DNA of 40,649 bases from Candidatus Dojkabacteria bacterium (GCA_014729235.1 WJKH01000058.1:1-40649); one strand, 5' to 3'; positions 32,567 to 40,649 are shown, numbered from the stretch's first letter. Notes: generated by a model not told the origin, from the letters alone. A program made the numbers and translations.

Positions 32567-33340
32567 ATGTACCATCAATATACTCCTCAAGAAAACAAAA
32601 AAACTCATGGATTGCCCAACGATTATTCAATAAGCGGAATTCTAACAGTTGGAACTTACACACCTCAAAAATGGATACAAATCTTAGACAATCATCTGGA
32701 TGCAAAATCACTCAAGTACTCAAAGACACCGCTTCAAGGATTTCTGCGGCAGATAACTCAATATTGCATTGAAGATGAGTTCAAGTTCTGGTTTATGCCC
32801 ACTCTTGGATCAGCAGAACTTGCCTCAGCAGTTCACTTGGGCTGCCAATGTGGATCACAGCAAAATATCCACCTGGGAAGTTGTGGTGGACTGGATCCAA
32901 AACTCGAAGACTACACAACAATAATCCCCATGGCCACTTATGACTCAGGCACATCAGCAGTAATGTATTCGCCAGACAGACAGGCAGGAGAATTCCAATC
33001 AGATCCCGAATTATCCAAAAAATTACTAAAAGCAGCAAAGGCTAGCGATTTAAACTGTGTCAAAGGACGGATAATGACCTGTCAGGCAATGTATGCTCAA
33101 ACGCAAAAAGATATCTTAAACTGGTCAAAGCAAGGTTATTCGGGAGTAGAAATGGAAACTGCAACTCTCTTTGCCATTTCCAATCATTTCAATGTCCCTG
33201 CAGGAGCACTTATTTACATCACGGACAATCTCGTAAAAGGTGATACTGTATTTGCTCAAAAACACGAGAGTTCCTCTGAATTCCGTCATTCGATCAAAAA
33301 AAGGTTTGTTGCAATCGCCTGTGAGTTCTTAGGCTGTTAA
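32567..33340 (+). CDS. Purine/uridine nucleoside phosphorylase family protein
   Basis: 257 residues of the PNP/UDP (phosphorylase superfamily) fold. The substrate-binding block GYSGVEMETATLFAISNHFNVPAG with EMET near residue 192 is diagnostic. IHLGSCGGLDPKLEDYTTIIP is the glycine-rich phosphate region, and YITDN ends the core. It cleaves nucleosides with phosphate to base and ribose-1-phosphate, or a related N-glycoside. The base preference cannot be read from sequence. It probably forms a unit with the metallopeptidase upstream, although the functions are unrelated. Confidence 0.88.
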   Translation: MYHQYTPQENKKTHGLPNDYSISGILTVGTYTPQKWIQILDNHLDAKSLKYSKTPLQGFLRQITQYCIEDEFKFWFMPTLGSAELASAVHLGCQCGSQQNIHLGSCGGLDPKLEDYTTIIPMATYDSGTSAVMYSPDRQAGEFQSDPELSKKLLKAAKASDLNCVKGRIMTCQAMYAQTQKDILNWSKQGYSGVEMETATLFAISNHFNVPAGALIYITDNLVKGDTVFAQKHESSSEFRHSIKKRFVAIACEFLGC

Positions 33341-33452
33341 ACACCCAGTTATCGATCAAGAAAGTCAGTGGACAAAAACCGTTTAATCTCAATACAACGT
33401 CAAGAACAAACTTCAAACACATTTTCACCACTCGCTATCATCAGTAAGCAGG

Positions 33453-33833
33453 CTACTGACCAGGAATATTAATAAGCAATCCGCAATCAACCCAACCCGA
33501 AAAAGTGCCTTCAACCAGAATATTGCAGGCAGTACCATCCTCAGAGTAGTCCAGAAATTCAATTGTCTCAGTGATGTCAGCAACAAATTCAGATGGCTCC
33601 ACCAGCTCTGGCCCGGTATAAATCACAATCTCAGTCCCAGGCGTCTCAATTTCTGAAGTATTAAACCTAAAAGATGTATCCACCTGCGGCTCTTGAATTT
33701 CAATAGCTTCGTAGACTATAGAGCTTTCTTCGGGATCATTCTGACCGGCAATCCGGACAATGACGTATGGAAACAGAATTCCAAGTGAAACCGCTAAAAG
33801 CATATAAATTGTAATTTTGATCCTATCTTTCAC
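33453..33833 (-). CDS. Signal-anchored small extracytoplasmic protein (possible SH3-like end)
   Basis: 126 residues. A basic N-terminus (MKDRIKIT) and a hydrophobic segment (IYMLLAVSLGILFPYVIVRI) form a signal anchor. An acidic linker rich in Glu, Ser and Ile follows. The last ~40 residues (ETIEFLDYSEDGTACNILVEGTFSGWVDCGLL) resemble a bacterial SH3 strand pattern with two cysteines that could bond, but the match is weak. It has no obvious partner and lies before the gap with palindromes. Confidence 0.65.
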   Translation of the reverse strand: MKDRIKITIYMLLAVSLGILFPYVIVRIAGQNDPEESSIVYEAIEIQEPQVDTSFRFNTSEIETPGTEIVIYTGPELVEPSEFVADITETIEFLDYSEDGTACNILVEGTFSGWVDCGLLINIPGQ

Positions 33834-33880
33834 GCTGATTTTCTATAAAAACTTAATTTGCTCATAAACTTCCCGGCCCT

Positions 33881-33975
33881 TACGGACGTGGAACTCCCGC
33901 CTGATTAGATTCAAAATCACAAAATCTAATCAGAGCGATTCATCCCCAGGCTTGAAAGCCTTGGGGTATTCTCGC
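33881..33975. mobile_element. Palindrome cluster resembling an IS200/IS605 end (possible solo element remnant)
   Basis: CTGATTAGATT (33901-33911) pairs perfectly with AATCTAATCAG (33923-33933). CCCCAGGCTT (33944-33953) pairs with AAGCCT-T-GGGG (33956-33966) around a 2-nt loop, with one bulged base. The minus strand reads ...CCCCAAGGCTTTC..GCCTGGGGATGAATCGCTC. The GGGGATGAATC end after a hairpin is what I recall for IS605-type right ends and their associated RNAs. No transposase or TnpB gene is present, so at most this is a solo end (PATE-like). Confidence 0.35.
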
Positions 33976-34084
33976 GGCTTCAATAGACTGATACTTTTAG
34001 AATGCTTATGAAGGCTCGTCAGCTGAATTATCCTTCACAAAGTTTTCCAAGAATCAATTCACACAGCCTTAACCATGAGACACT

Positions 34085-35668
34085 TTACTCACTCGACTGA
34101 TAAACAAAATAACCTGTCTTTGGATCCAAATCAAAATCCTCCCCATAAATATTGTCATCATGAGTGATATAACACCGATATCCGCGATTTCCTCCGGGTT
34201 TCATTTCACATATTGATAAGATCTCAACTTTTTCGGACTCAAGATGAGATTTATATAGACTGGCAGTATTGAGATTTTTGGGAACTCCCAATAAATTCCA
34301 GCCTACATCCAGTTCGGACTCAGGCTCAACTTGAGAGGTGCTGATCGGGATATTGATCGACACCTGCTCCTCAGAATAGACCAGATAACCAAGATTTGAA
34401 TTCATTTTAAAATCAGTACCAACGCCCCCATTTTCCGTAATTTGATAACCAATCCACCTCCCATCATCAAATTTGGAAATTGATTTAATACTATCGACAC
34501 CATCCGGCTGTAGATCAATAAACTCACTCACAGTCCCCAGAAATGAAGTATCAAAAGACAGCAAAGACAAACCACGAGGAATCTGGTATTCTTCAGTTTC
34601 CGATGAAGGAGGCTCCTCATCATAACCGATAAAATCACCTGGAATGTCTAGGAAATGAATACGAGGACTAAACTCAGTCTCATCACTGGCCATAACCCGT
34701 CGATAAATGGAAAGTTTATCTTCATGAACATCGAGAGTAAGAAATCCATTCTTCTTCTCATGCTCTAAACCGCTTATCCACCACATACCTTGAGTTTCTA
34801 TCATATGTACGCCTGAGACAGAATCTTGAACATGGGTAAATCTGTGGCCATGGCCCATAAAAATCGCTGCCAGATTATTCTCGGGACAAATGGAATGAAC
34901 TTCGTGTAGAAAGTTTTCAACGTGACGGTTCTTGTTGCCTTCTCCAAAAAAGTCTTCATGCGTAAACGCTAATGTCACTTCAGCATTGTTTTTCTCACAA
35001 ACTTTATTTTTCAGCCATTCTCTCTGATCAATTTCCTCTTCACCTCGATAAAAAGGCATATCTAGAATCAGAAATCTGATATTGCCTCTCTGGAACGCAT
35101 ACTCAAGATCTGTACTCGTAGGAGCTGTCTTTGTACAATAATTATTTACGCTTTGCACAACACTATTTAATGGAGGATAATGATCCACATAAAAGGTCCC
35201 CTCATAATCTCCTTTGTGTCTGCCATAGCAAACCCCGGTAATATAATGAAGATACAGATGACCACTATCACTGTCATCATGATTTCCAGGAACGAGATGA
35301 ACCTCCACAATTGGAGCCTCATCTCCCAATTTTCTTCTCTTCCACAATAAAACATCCAAGATACCCTTTAAAGGATAATCTTTGTGACTGGCAAAGGTCA
35401 TATCTCCAACGTGGATCATCATATCAGGCTCATCTTCCTGAATTATTAATGGAAAAGCTTTCTCAAAAACAAATGTATCAGGCTTTGACTGCGTGTCTCC
35501 AATTATACTTATCGTCCAGAGAGGTTCCTGAGAATTCACTGCTTCTGTACGGGTATCAAAATTTCGACGTATGCGTAGAATTACTAATGATACTGTAGCT
35601 GCCGTTGCTACAAAAAGAAATAGAGCCACTACCAATGATATTCTATTTTTGTCTCTTTTTTTTGCCAT
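34085..35668 (-). CDS. Membrane-anchored metallophosphoesterase
   Basis: 527 residues. One N-terminal membrane helix (SLVVALFLFVATAATVSLVI, ~11-30) follows basic residues. The calcineurin-like domain has IIGDTQ (57-60), in which the usual GDxH histidine is a Gln, VGDM (88-90), GNHD (128-131), FTHEDFFG and MGHGHRFTH. These are the five metal-site motifs with one change. It probably cleaves a phosphoester outside the membrane. The C-terminal ~170 residues (from YDEEPPSSETEEY) are beta-rich with repeats such as LDVGWNLLGVPKNLNT and end in a short tail (DLDPKTGYFVYQSSE), probably surface domains. A single gene. Confidence 0.88.
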   Translation of the reverse strand: MAKKRDKNRISLVVALFLFVATAATVSLVILRIRRNFDTRTEAVNSQEPLWTISIIGDTQSKPDTFVFEKAFPLIIQEDEPDMMIHVGDMTFASHKDYPLKGILDVLLWKRRKLGDEAPIVEVHLVPGNHDDSDSGHLYLHYITGVCYGRHKGDYEGTFYVDHYPPLNSVVQSVNNYCTKTAPTSTDLEYAFQRGNIRFLILDMPFYRGEEEIDQREWLKNKVCEKNNAEVTLAFTHEDFFGEGNKNRHVENFLHEVHSICPENNLAAIFMGHGHRFTHVQDSVSGVHMIETQGMWWISGLEHEKKNGFLTLDVHEDKLSIYRRVMASDETEFSPRIHFLDIPGDFIGYDEEPPSSETEEYQIPRGLSLLSFDTSFLGTVSEFIDLQPDGVDSIKSISKFDDGRWIGYQITENGGVGTDFKMNSNLGYLVYSEEQVSINIPISTSQVEPESELDVGWNLLGVPKNLNTASLYKSHLESEKVEILSICEMKPGGNRGYRCYITHDDNIYGEDFDLDPKTGYFVYQSSE

Positions 35669-35965
35669 TGGTTATTTATGCTGCTATCTTTTTTGAAACT
35701 TACCGTTTAACCGAGCGAAAGCGTTTCCTCTCAGTTATTACACCGCTATCTACCCCTAAATATACAGTAGAACTGGCCTTAATGTCCAGCTTCAACTTCA
35801 TCACTGCAGCTTTACTCCTCAAATTACAGACTTGAGATCTTCATACAAAATCCGAAATGCCATCAAGATCAAAATCTGCTAATATCCAGCCATGATTTTA
35901 ATAATCTGTAAGCTCAAATTTTCTCAAACTTAGGACAATTCTTATAATTTACACTTGGAATCCCT

Positions 35966-37182
35966 ATGACAAAAATTACAACTTCAAAACTCATAAATGA
36001 AATTAATGCACAGCAAGACTCCGGATGCCCATTTCCAACAGCTGTTAGAAAAATTTACCTGGACAAACTCGAATCAAATATTAAAAAACTGGTTAGCATG
36101 CAAGCAAGTCGCGAAACACTCCTGTAAAATTTCTACTACCAATAAAAGCCAACGCATACGGAAATGGAATGCTCCCTATAGCTAAATTTCTAGAGCATAA
36201 AAAACTGTGCGCATACTTTGGAGTCGCCCATACTTGTGAAGCCCTTAAATTGCGCAAAAATGGCATCAGCCTTCCGATCTTGAACCTGGTGCAGCCCTGC
36301 TGCAGCTCACAAGAGCTTGAGTGTATTATTAACAACGAAATTGAGCAGGCCGTTTCAGATGTAAGATTCTTGGCGTGTATAAATCAAAAAGCAGCAGAGC
36401 TGAGTAAAAAAGCTCTCATTCATCTGCACATCGATACCGGGATGGGCAGAGGAGGTACTCTCATAAAGGACTTTGATGAATTGCTAAAAATGACTGCCAC
36501 TTGCAATAATATTAAAGTTGTTGGTGTAATGACACATTTTTCAGTTGCAGATTCTCTGGATAGAGCTGATCTTGATTACACTGATGACCAAATTAGAAAA
36601 TTCAAGATGATTAAACAAAAGGTTGTCAGGCAATTTAGCTCCAATGAGATTATTTTTCATACTTCAAACAGCGGCGGCTCACCAATAAATCTGTCGAGTG
36701 TCTTTGACATGATAAGGCCGAGAATAGCAGCATACGGATATCCTGAACAAGATTGTGGACTGGGCCTGGAGCCGATTATGGAGCTCGTAAGTAAGATTAC
36801 ACTGATTAAGAAGTTTCCCAAAGGTCACTCAATTGGTTACGGTCGGACTTATAAGGCAAAGCACAAGAATGAAAGGATTGCAATTGTCCCAATCGGTTAT
36901 GGCGACGGTTTAAATCGTCTTCTTAGCAATAAGCTAAAAGTTATTGTAAATGGGGAATTTGCTCAGTGTGTCGGCAGGATCAGCATGGATCAATTTGCAA
37001 TTTTAGTTGATGCCAGCGCCAGGGTAGGGGATGAGGTTATTATCATCGGCAAATCGGGAAAAGTTGAGGTCGGGGTTTTTGATTTGGCTGATTTATTGGG
37101 TTCGATTTCTTATGAGGTTCTTTGCAGTCTGGGTGGTTCGTCTCGGGTTCGCAGGTTGTATGTGTATGGGACTTGTGTTTAG
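35966..37182 (+). pseudogene. alr: Alanine racemase, interrupted by a frameshift
   Basis: The N-terminal piece runs from ATG 35966 (MTKITTSKLINEIN) to a TAA at 36125, ending VRKIYLDKLESNIKKLV. The rest reads in another frame from about 36121: PVKFLLPIKANAYGNG, with the PLP lysine in KANAYG, then on to 37182. That part has LHIDTGMGRGG, HTSNSGGSPIN, RPRIAAYGYPE and the catalytic-tyrosine region SIGYGRTYKAK...PIGYGDG...VGRISMDQF. One base is missing near CACTCCTG (36117-36124). Together the pieces give a normal ~405-residue enzyme making D-alanine for peptidoglycan. Because this is usually essential, an assembly or sequencing indel is plausible; a true pseudogene is the alternative. Confidence 0.85.
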
Positions 37183-37221
37183 TTTGGTTTGGGGAGGGGG
37201 GACTAGTGCTGAATTATATTA

Positions 37222-38178
37222 TTAACTTTTTGATATATAGCAGGTTGCCTGGGAAAATTGAGATTGAAGCTTTTTAATGATCTCTTTTCGCAGATATAAT
37301 TTTCCGGTTTTACCCAAATTACCTTTAAACTCTACAGGCAATATTTCTTCTAATATTTCTCGAGTACTTCGATCTTTCACCAAAATATAATTTTTACCTT
37401 CAGAAATACTTGGCGATGTAAAAAAAGAAAAGTCAATTTTCTTTACAGGTTCTTCATTTAACAAGTGCATTATCAGATCAATGTTTTCACTAATAAACCT
37501 TTTGCTGTTCCAGAGTTCCACTTGCATTATCCGAAAGGTATGTGAGCCAACCATTTTTATTTTTGTATCATTTCTAATAGATTCTTCAGGGTTCTTTAAC
37601 ATAGCGCTCTCAACTTCTCGAAAGTATTTCTCAATAAAGTCCGAGGGACTATCAGTATACTGTTTCAACTCTTTATACGCCTTAATATCTCGTTGAGTTG
37701 TTACAGAAGAATTGAAGTTTAAGGTATGAATAGCTGTAGTAGCACAGAAAAGATTCGCTACAAGAGTTGATATTCTTGAAGAGAGCTCTGACTCTTTATA
37801 TTTTTCCCAAATAAGTGTTGTACAACAACCAACCGATTCAATCTTTGATTTTTTCCCAAGCCTTGCTTTCCAATACCCTTCAAATCCAAAATGGTGATCA
37901 TAAATTTCAATAACATTCTCTTCTTGGACAAATGAAGCGAAATACTTTGGGTCAGAGACATCAACGATTATAAATTGACAGTCTTTATGCATATTCGAGA
38001 GAGAATTCTCATACACATAACCTAATTTTCGAATTGATCGCGAAATAGTTTCATTTGGATCTCCCGGCAAAACAACTTTTGAATCAATACCTTGTAAATC
38101 CCAGAATTCTTTTAATCCAATAGCTGATGATAGCGAATCAAGCTCTGTGTATTTATCCCCGGACGTAATAATAATCAT
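37222..38178 (-). CDS. DHH family phosphoesterase
   Basis: 318 residues. ITSGDKYTELDSLSSAIGL matches the first DHH motif (D-x-DS). IIVDVSDPKYF is motif 2, IEIYDHHFGFEG contains the signature DHH, and ESVGCCTTLIWEKY is motif 4 (the G..AT region). The C-terminal ~120 residues are the DHHA2-like domain seen in exopolyphosphatases and Mn-dependent pyrophosphatases. It probably hydrolyses pyrophosphate, polyphosphate or a small nucleotide. The start is supported by a TATGAT box (38184-38189) 5 nt before the ATG. Confidence 0.85.
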   Translation of the reverse strand: MIIITSGDKYTELDSLSSAIGLKEFWDLQGIDSKVVLPGDPNETISRSIRKLGYVYENSLSNMHKDCQFIIVDVSDPKYFASFVQEENVIEIYDHHFGFEGYWKARLGKKSKIESVGCCTTLIWEKYKESELSSRISTLVANLFCATTAIHTLNFNSSVTTQRDIKAYKELKQYTDSPSDFIEKYFREVESAMLKNPEESIRNDTKIKMVGSHTFRIMQVELWNSKRFISENIDLIMHLLNEEPVKKIDFSFFTSPSISEGKNYILVKDRSTREILEEILPVEFKGNLGKTGKLYLRKEIIKKLQSQFSQATCYISKS

Positions 38179-38183
38179 TCTTA

Positions 38184-38189
38184 ATCATA
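38184..38189 (-). promoter_or_regulatory. -10 box of the DHH gene
   Basis: TATGAT on the minus strand, 5 nt before the ATG at 38178. No clear -35. The remainder of the 38179-38571 gap holds repeat copy D. Confidence 0.45.
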
Positions 38190-38406
38190 AGGTTTAAAAA
38201 TTAAGTTCTCACAAAAGTTAACTAGCTTTAGATAATACTTAGGCAACTTGCGTTTAAATTTATCATTAAAATAAAATCTTCCTTTTAGACTAATCTGAAT
38301 TTTATCAAAATGAACCATAATAGTCGAAGTGGCAAAGATACCAGGAATATATTTCAGATTTTACGATAGTTACCTCGAAGATTGCGATTTTCCGGTTTGA
38401 GACAAA

Positions 38407-38536
38407 ACCGAAAGAAAACTGCAGTTGAAAAACGCGCTCAGCCGGCAGGTTTAAGATATTCCAAGGGGCAAGGAAGAATGGCCCAATACTATTGCAATAA
38501 GTCCTGGTCGCCCTTTAATGCAGGATTATTTCGCAA
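38407..38536 (+). repeat. Intergenic inverted-repeat element, copy D
   Basis: About 130 bp. The left end is degenerate (ACCGAAAG) and the right end is TTTCGCAA. It contains CTGCAGTTGAAAAACGCGC, TCAGCCGGCAGGTTTAAG and TGCAGGATTATTTCG. The inner hairpin is GGGC/GCCC here instead of GGGT/ACCC in A and B, a compensatory change. The right end is followed by AATTCAAATTAAT, whose TTCAAA (38538-38543) may act as a weak -35 for the HD gene. Confidence 0.85.
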
Positions 38537-38537
38537 T

Positions 38538-38565
38538 TCAAATTAATTTTGTGAAATGGTACAAT
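38538..38565 (+). promoter_or_regulatory. Promoter of the HD-domain gene at the edge of repeat copy D
   Basis: TTCAAA (38538-38543), a 16-bp spacer, TACAAT (38560-38565), then 6 nt to the ATG at 38572. The -35 is two bases outside the repeat's terminal inverted repeat. Confidence 0.45.
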
Positions 38566-38571
38566 AAACTT

Positions 38572-39135
38572 ATGAAGAAGACCTCAAAAATTTTAGACTA
38601 TCTGTTCGAGCTCGGCGTCATGAAACGGCGAAGGGTTTCTGGTTTTGAACAATTCACTTCAGCAAATCACGTAACCCTTGCTGGACATTCTTATCGAGCA
38701 GCTATACTTGGAATGTTACTAGCAGAAAAAGAAGGATGCAGTGCTGCAAAAGTAGGGCTAATGCTATTAGTACACGAAAATGGAGAAACTCGCATTGGAG
38801 ACCCTGACATGATCGCTACTAAAGCGGGTATCGACAAAGCTGACGCTGAAAAGAAAGCCTATAAAGCCCAAATATCACAATTGGATAAAGAATCACGGCA
38901 TCTTTTGTATGGCTTATTTAAAGAGAAACACCAGGCCAACTCTCTTGAGGCGAAAGTTGCCTGTGATGCTGACATTTTGGAGCACATAATTAGTGCCAAG
39001 GAATTCGTTGATCAGGGTAACACTGGAGCTCAGGTTTGGCTTGATGCCACTTATGACTGGTACGCTGATTCTGCACGCGAAATCTTCAGGGATATTGAGC
39101 ATGCACATTTTACGGACTGGATTTCAAGGGTGTAG
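38572..39135 (+). CDS. HD-domain phosphohydrolase (YfbR/HDDC2-like)
   Basis: 187 residues from MKKTSKILDY. An earlier in-frame ATG at 38518 lies inside repeat copy D and is rejected. The HD motif is LAGHSYRAAILG...GLMLLVHENGETRIGD, with the usual HD doublet reading HE, and the later ACDADILEHIISA supplies the final aspartate. Related proteins are 5'-deoxynucleotidases; metal binding is expected. The HE variant may change the metal site. The next gene is a DNA repair glycosylase 110 bp downstream. Confidence 0.82.
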   Translation: MKKTSKILDYLFELGVMKRRRVSGFEQFTSANHVTLAGHSYRAAILGMLLAEKEGCSAAKVGLMLLVHENGETRIGDPDMIATKAGIDKADAEKKAYKAQISQLDKESRHLLYGLFKEKHQANSLEAKVACDADILEHIISAKEFVDQGNTGAQVWLDATYDWYADSAREIFRDIEHAHFTDWISRV

Positions 39136-39245
39136 GGTTAGTTTTTTGAGAGATAAGTCATAGTTTAAAATCCTTGCCCGATTTCAGAAAACCTTGATGA
39201 TATAGCAAAATTGAGCACAAATTGGTTTAATCAACACCTAAAATA

Positions 39246-39677
39246 ATGAGACTCTGGTCAATCTCACCTAAATACCTTGACTCAAAAGGACTAGTCGCTC
39301 TGTGGCGAGAAACCCTCTTAGCAAAAGCAGTTCTTGAAAACAAAACCTCTGGCTACAGAAATCACCCTCAACTTCAGCGCTTCAAAAACTCCGAAAATCC
39401 AGTGCAATACATTAACAAGTACCTGGAATATATTTATAAAGAAGCCTTGGATAGAGGCTATAATTTTGATCAGACTAAATTTAGAAAGGAAAAGAAGTTA
39501 TCTGAAATTCCAGTTACAAATGAGCAGATTGAATACGAATTTAGACACCTGCTAAAAAAGCTTAAAATTCGGGATCCAAATAAATATCACGAAATTAAGG
39601 ATACGGTCGATTTTAAGGCGAATGAGCTGTTCTGTATCGTTCCCGGGGGAATTGAGGATTGGGAGGTTATTTCATAA
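39246..39677 (+). CDS. Pyrimidine dimer DNA glycosylase (endonuclease V / PF03013 type)
   Basis: 143 residues. The N-terminus MRLWSISPKYLDSKGLVALWRE and then KTSGYRNHPQLQRFK, with YINKYLEYIYKEALDRGYNFD, match the small pyrimidine-dimer glycosylase family. The family excises UV-damaged cyclobutane dimers through a glycosylase/lyase step using an N-terminal amine. The first residue after Met is Arg here, as in the chromosomal branch of the family as I remember it. Soluble, no partner gene. Confidence 0.85.
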   Translation: MRLWSISPKYLDSKGLVALWRETLLAKAVLENKTSGYRNHPQLQRFKNSENPVQYINKYLEYIYKEALDRGYNFDQTKFRKEKKLSEIPVTNEQIEYEFRHLLKKLKIRDPNKYHEIKDTVDFKANELFCIVPGGIEDWEVIS

Positions 39678-39723
39678 TTACTCACCATTTTGGAGAGGCC
39701 CATAACTTATATGATCTGTAGCG

Positions 39724-39750
39724 GTTAGCAGTTAGCAGTTAGCAGTTAGA
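39724..39750. repeat. Short tandem repeat, 7-bp unit GTTAGCA
   Basis: Three perfect copies of GTTAGCA followed by a fourth partial copy (GTTAGA) in the 150-bp gap between the glycosylase and the last gene. Copy number could vary by slippage. Confidence 0.8.
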
Positions 39751-39828
39751 GATTTATATACCACGCGAATTTTCTAACCGTTGCACTTGCAAATGGAAAT
39801 TAGGCCTTTTCAAAAGTCGACACTCACC

Positions 39829-40649
39829 TTATCCACCACATGAGAAATAACAACTTGGGCTAGTGTCCTCGTATCGATGAATATTTATAAACTGCGGAAC
39901 CCACCATGACGTTGATGCCAAAATAACCAGAAACAAAAATATTACAACTCTCAGTTTGAGTGATTTTAGTGTGAAACTTCCGTTTGAAATTTCCATAAGA
40001 GTTTTTACCGTCATATGCAACATATAAAGAACTGATATGCTCAGAAAAACAAGCCCAATTGGCATAAAAAATGCATAAGGAGTGTATTTCTGTTTGGTAT
40101 ATAAATATTGGGGCTGCTTATTTTGATCAAGATCTCCAAGATCATAATACCTATATTGGGAAAATGTATCGTCCGCATTGCTTCCACACATATCCGTAGA
40201 GTAGGTGACAAGCATATCATCTTGGATTCCATGTACTTGATTGCATATATTTGAGTACTCCCCGAAAGCATTACTTATATCTGAATAAAAGATGTATTTG
40301 CCGTCAATAAACTTAACCATATAGTCACGCCCAAAACGACATGATCCATTCGACTTATTATAGTAATTTTCGCAATCTCGAGATGAGAGACAGTCAAACT
40401 CTTGGAGTGTATCTGTCAGAATAAAATAGACCTCAGGGGAGCTTTGAAAGTTGAAAACTCGATATTTGTCCTCATCGATAGAGAACTCAGTCTCATTCCG
40501 GTCAAGGGATTCCATAAAAGTCAGGTACTCGGAAATTTCGAGTTTATGGAAAAGATACCTTGAAGCTTCAAAATTATTAGTTTGTTCGATTAAAACCTGC
40601 TTTGCTTCGACAATCCCTAAGTGTTCGTCTGCATAGGCCCGATCCAAAG
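39829..40649 (-). CDS. Membrane protein with extracytoplasmic domain (5' end outside window)
   Basis: The frame is open to the right edge, so at least 272 C-terminal residues are seen; the TTG at 40647 is not necessarily the start. The first ~190 residues are soluble-looking, with several cysteines (LSSRDCENYYNKSNGSCRFG, ICNQVHG, DMCGSN) that suggest disulfides outside the cell. Two membrane helices follow: FFMPIGLVFLSISVLYMLHM and VVIFLFLVILASTSWWV. The tail ends PSCYFSCGG. I do not recognise the family. Confidence 0.7.
   Translation of the reverse strand, partial: LDRAYADEHLGIVEAKQVLIEQTNNFEASRYLFHKLEISEYLTFMESLDRNETEFSIDEDKYRVFNFQSSPEVYFILTDTLQEFDCLSSRDCENYYNKSNGSCRFGRDYMVKFIDGKYIFYSDISNAFGEYSNICNQVHGIQDDMLVTYSTDMCGSNADDTFSQYRYYDLGDLDQNKQPQYLYTKQKYTPYAFFMPIGLVFLSISVLYMLHMTVKTLMEISNGSFTLKSLKLRVVIFLFLVILASTSWWVPQFINIHRYEDTSPSCYFSCGG

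Noticed and set aside
35605-35835. 76-aa plus-strand frame with two hydrophobic segments
   Set aside because: Its first hydrophobic part is antisense to the basic N-terminus and start of the metallophosphoesterase; no promoter or homology, so probably spurious although the downstream half is not overlapped.
1-40649. CRISPR array, prophage or integrase region
   Set aside because: No regularly spaced direct repeats, cas genes, phage structural genes or integrases are present; the only tandem repeat is the 7-bp unit at 39724.
1-40649. Recoded TGA (Gly or Trp) as in some candidate phyla
   Set aside because: Several complete proteins, for example the M32 peptidase and ZnuC, end at TGA at the expected length, and no conserved domain runs through an in-frame TGA.

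Overview
The window looks like chromosome from an AT-rich bacterium, probably an uncultured lineage of the candidate-phylum (Patescibacteria/CPR) kind. That placement is inference; no rRNA or marker gene is present. Supporting signs: almost no Shine-Dalgarno sequences, many genes whose ATG lies only 5-10 nt after a TATAAT-like -10 box (leaderless or nearly leaderless mRNAs), simple surface proteins, TrmB-like regulators, and many short genes of unknown function. TGA is used as a stop, so the code is standard. The branched-chain amino-acid enzymes resemble Bacteroidetes-type versions from memory of those sequences, so lateral acquisition is possible.

Region 1 (1-10630) is a branched-chain amino-acid island. 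On the + strand it has the end of ilvD, a class I/LysN-like aminotransferase, ilvC, then a transcription attenuator with an isoleucine-rich leader peptide, a threonine synthase-like enzyme fused to a LeuA-type linker plus regulatory domain, and ridA. Converging from the other strand is leuA-leuC-leuD-leuB, preceded by a promoter, a 17-residue leader peptide with three consecutive Leu codons, and a complete 1:2/2:3/3:4 attenuator. The local LeuA lacks the regulatory domain that the threonine synthase-like protein carries.

Region 2 (10630-19600) holds a Zn/Mn-type ABC transporter (znuCB) flanked by two unknown genes, a DUF362 protein, a GreA-like protein, an OmpR-type response regulator with an HPt protein, an alpha/beta hydrolase-Nudix fusion, and an M32 carboxypeptidase.

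Region 3 (19600-28000) has a DUF134 regulator and a DUF5320-like zinc-ribbon protein separated by a strongly structured 416-bp gap, a stand-alone AEP primase, a membrane-anchored Cna-B-like surface protein divergent from a CotH-type kinase, two tandem TrmB-like regulators, and a PAP2-like membrane phosphatase.

Region 4 (28000-40649) has a hybrid histidine kinase, a frameshifted anchored surface protein, a HExxH peptidase, a nucleoside phosphorylase, a metallophosphoesterase, a frameshifted alanine racemase, a DHH phosphoesterase, an HD-domain protein, a pyrimidine-dimer DNA glycosylase, and a truncated membrane protein.

A previously unlabelled repeat family occurs at least five times between genes (10459-10628, 12930-13059, 17989-18054, 31492-31598, 38407-38536). 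It has TTACGAAA/TTTCGTAA ends, folds on itself, and shows paired substitutions. It behaves either as a miniature inverted-repeat element or as a structured RNA family.
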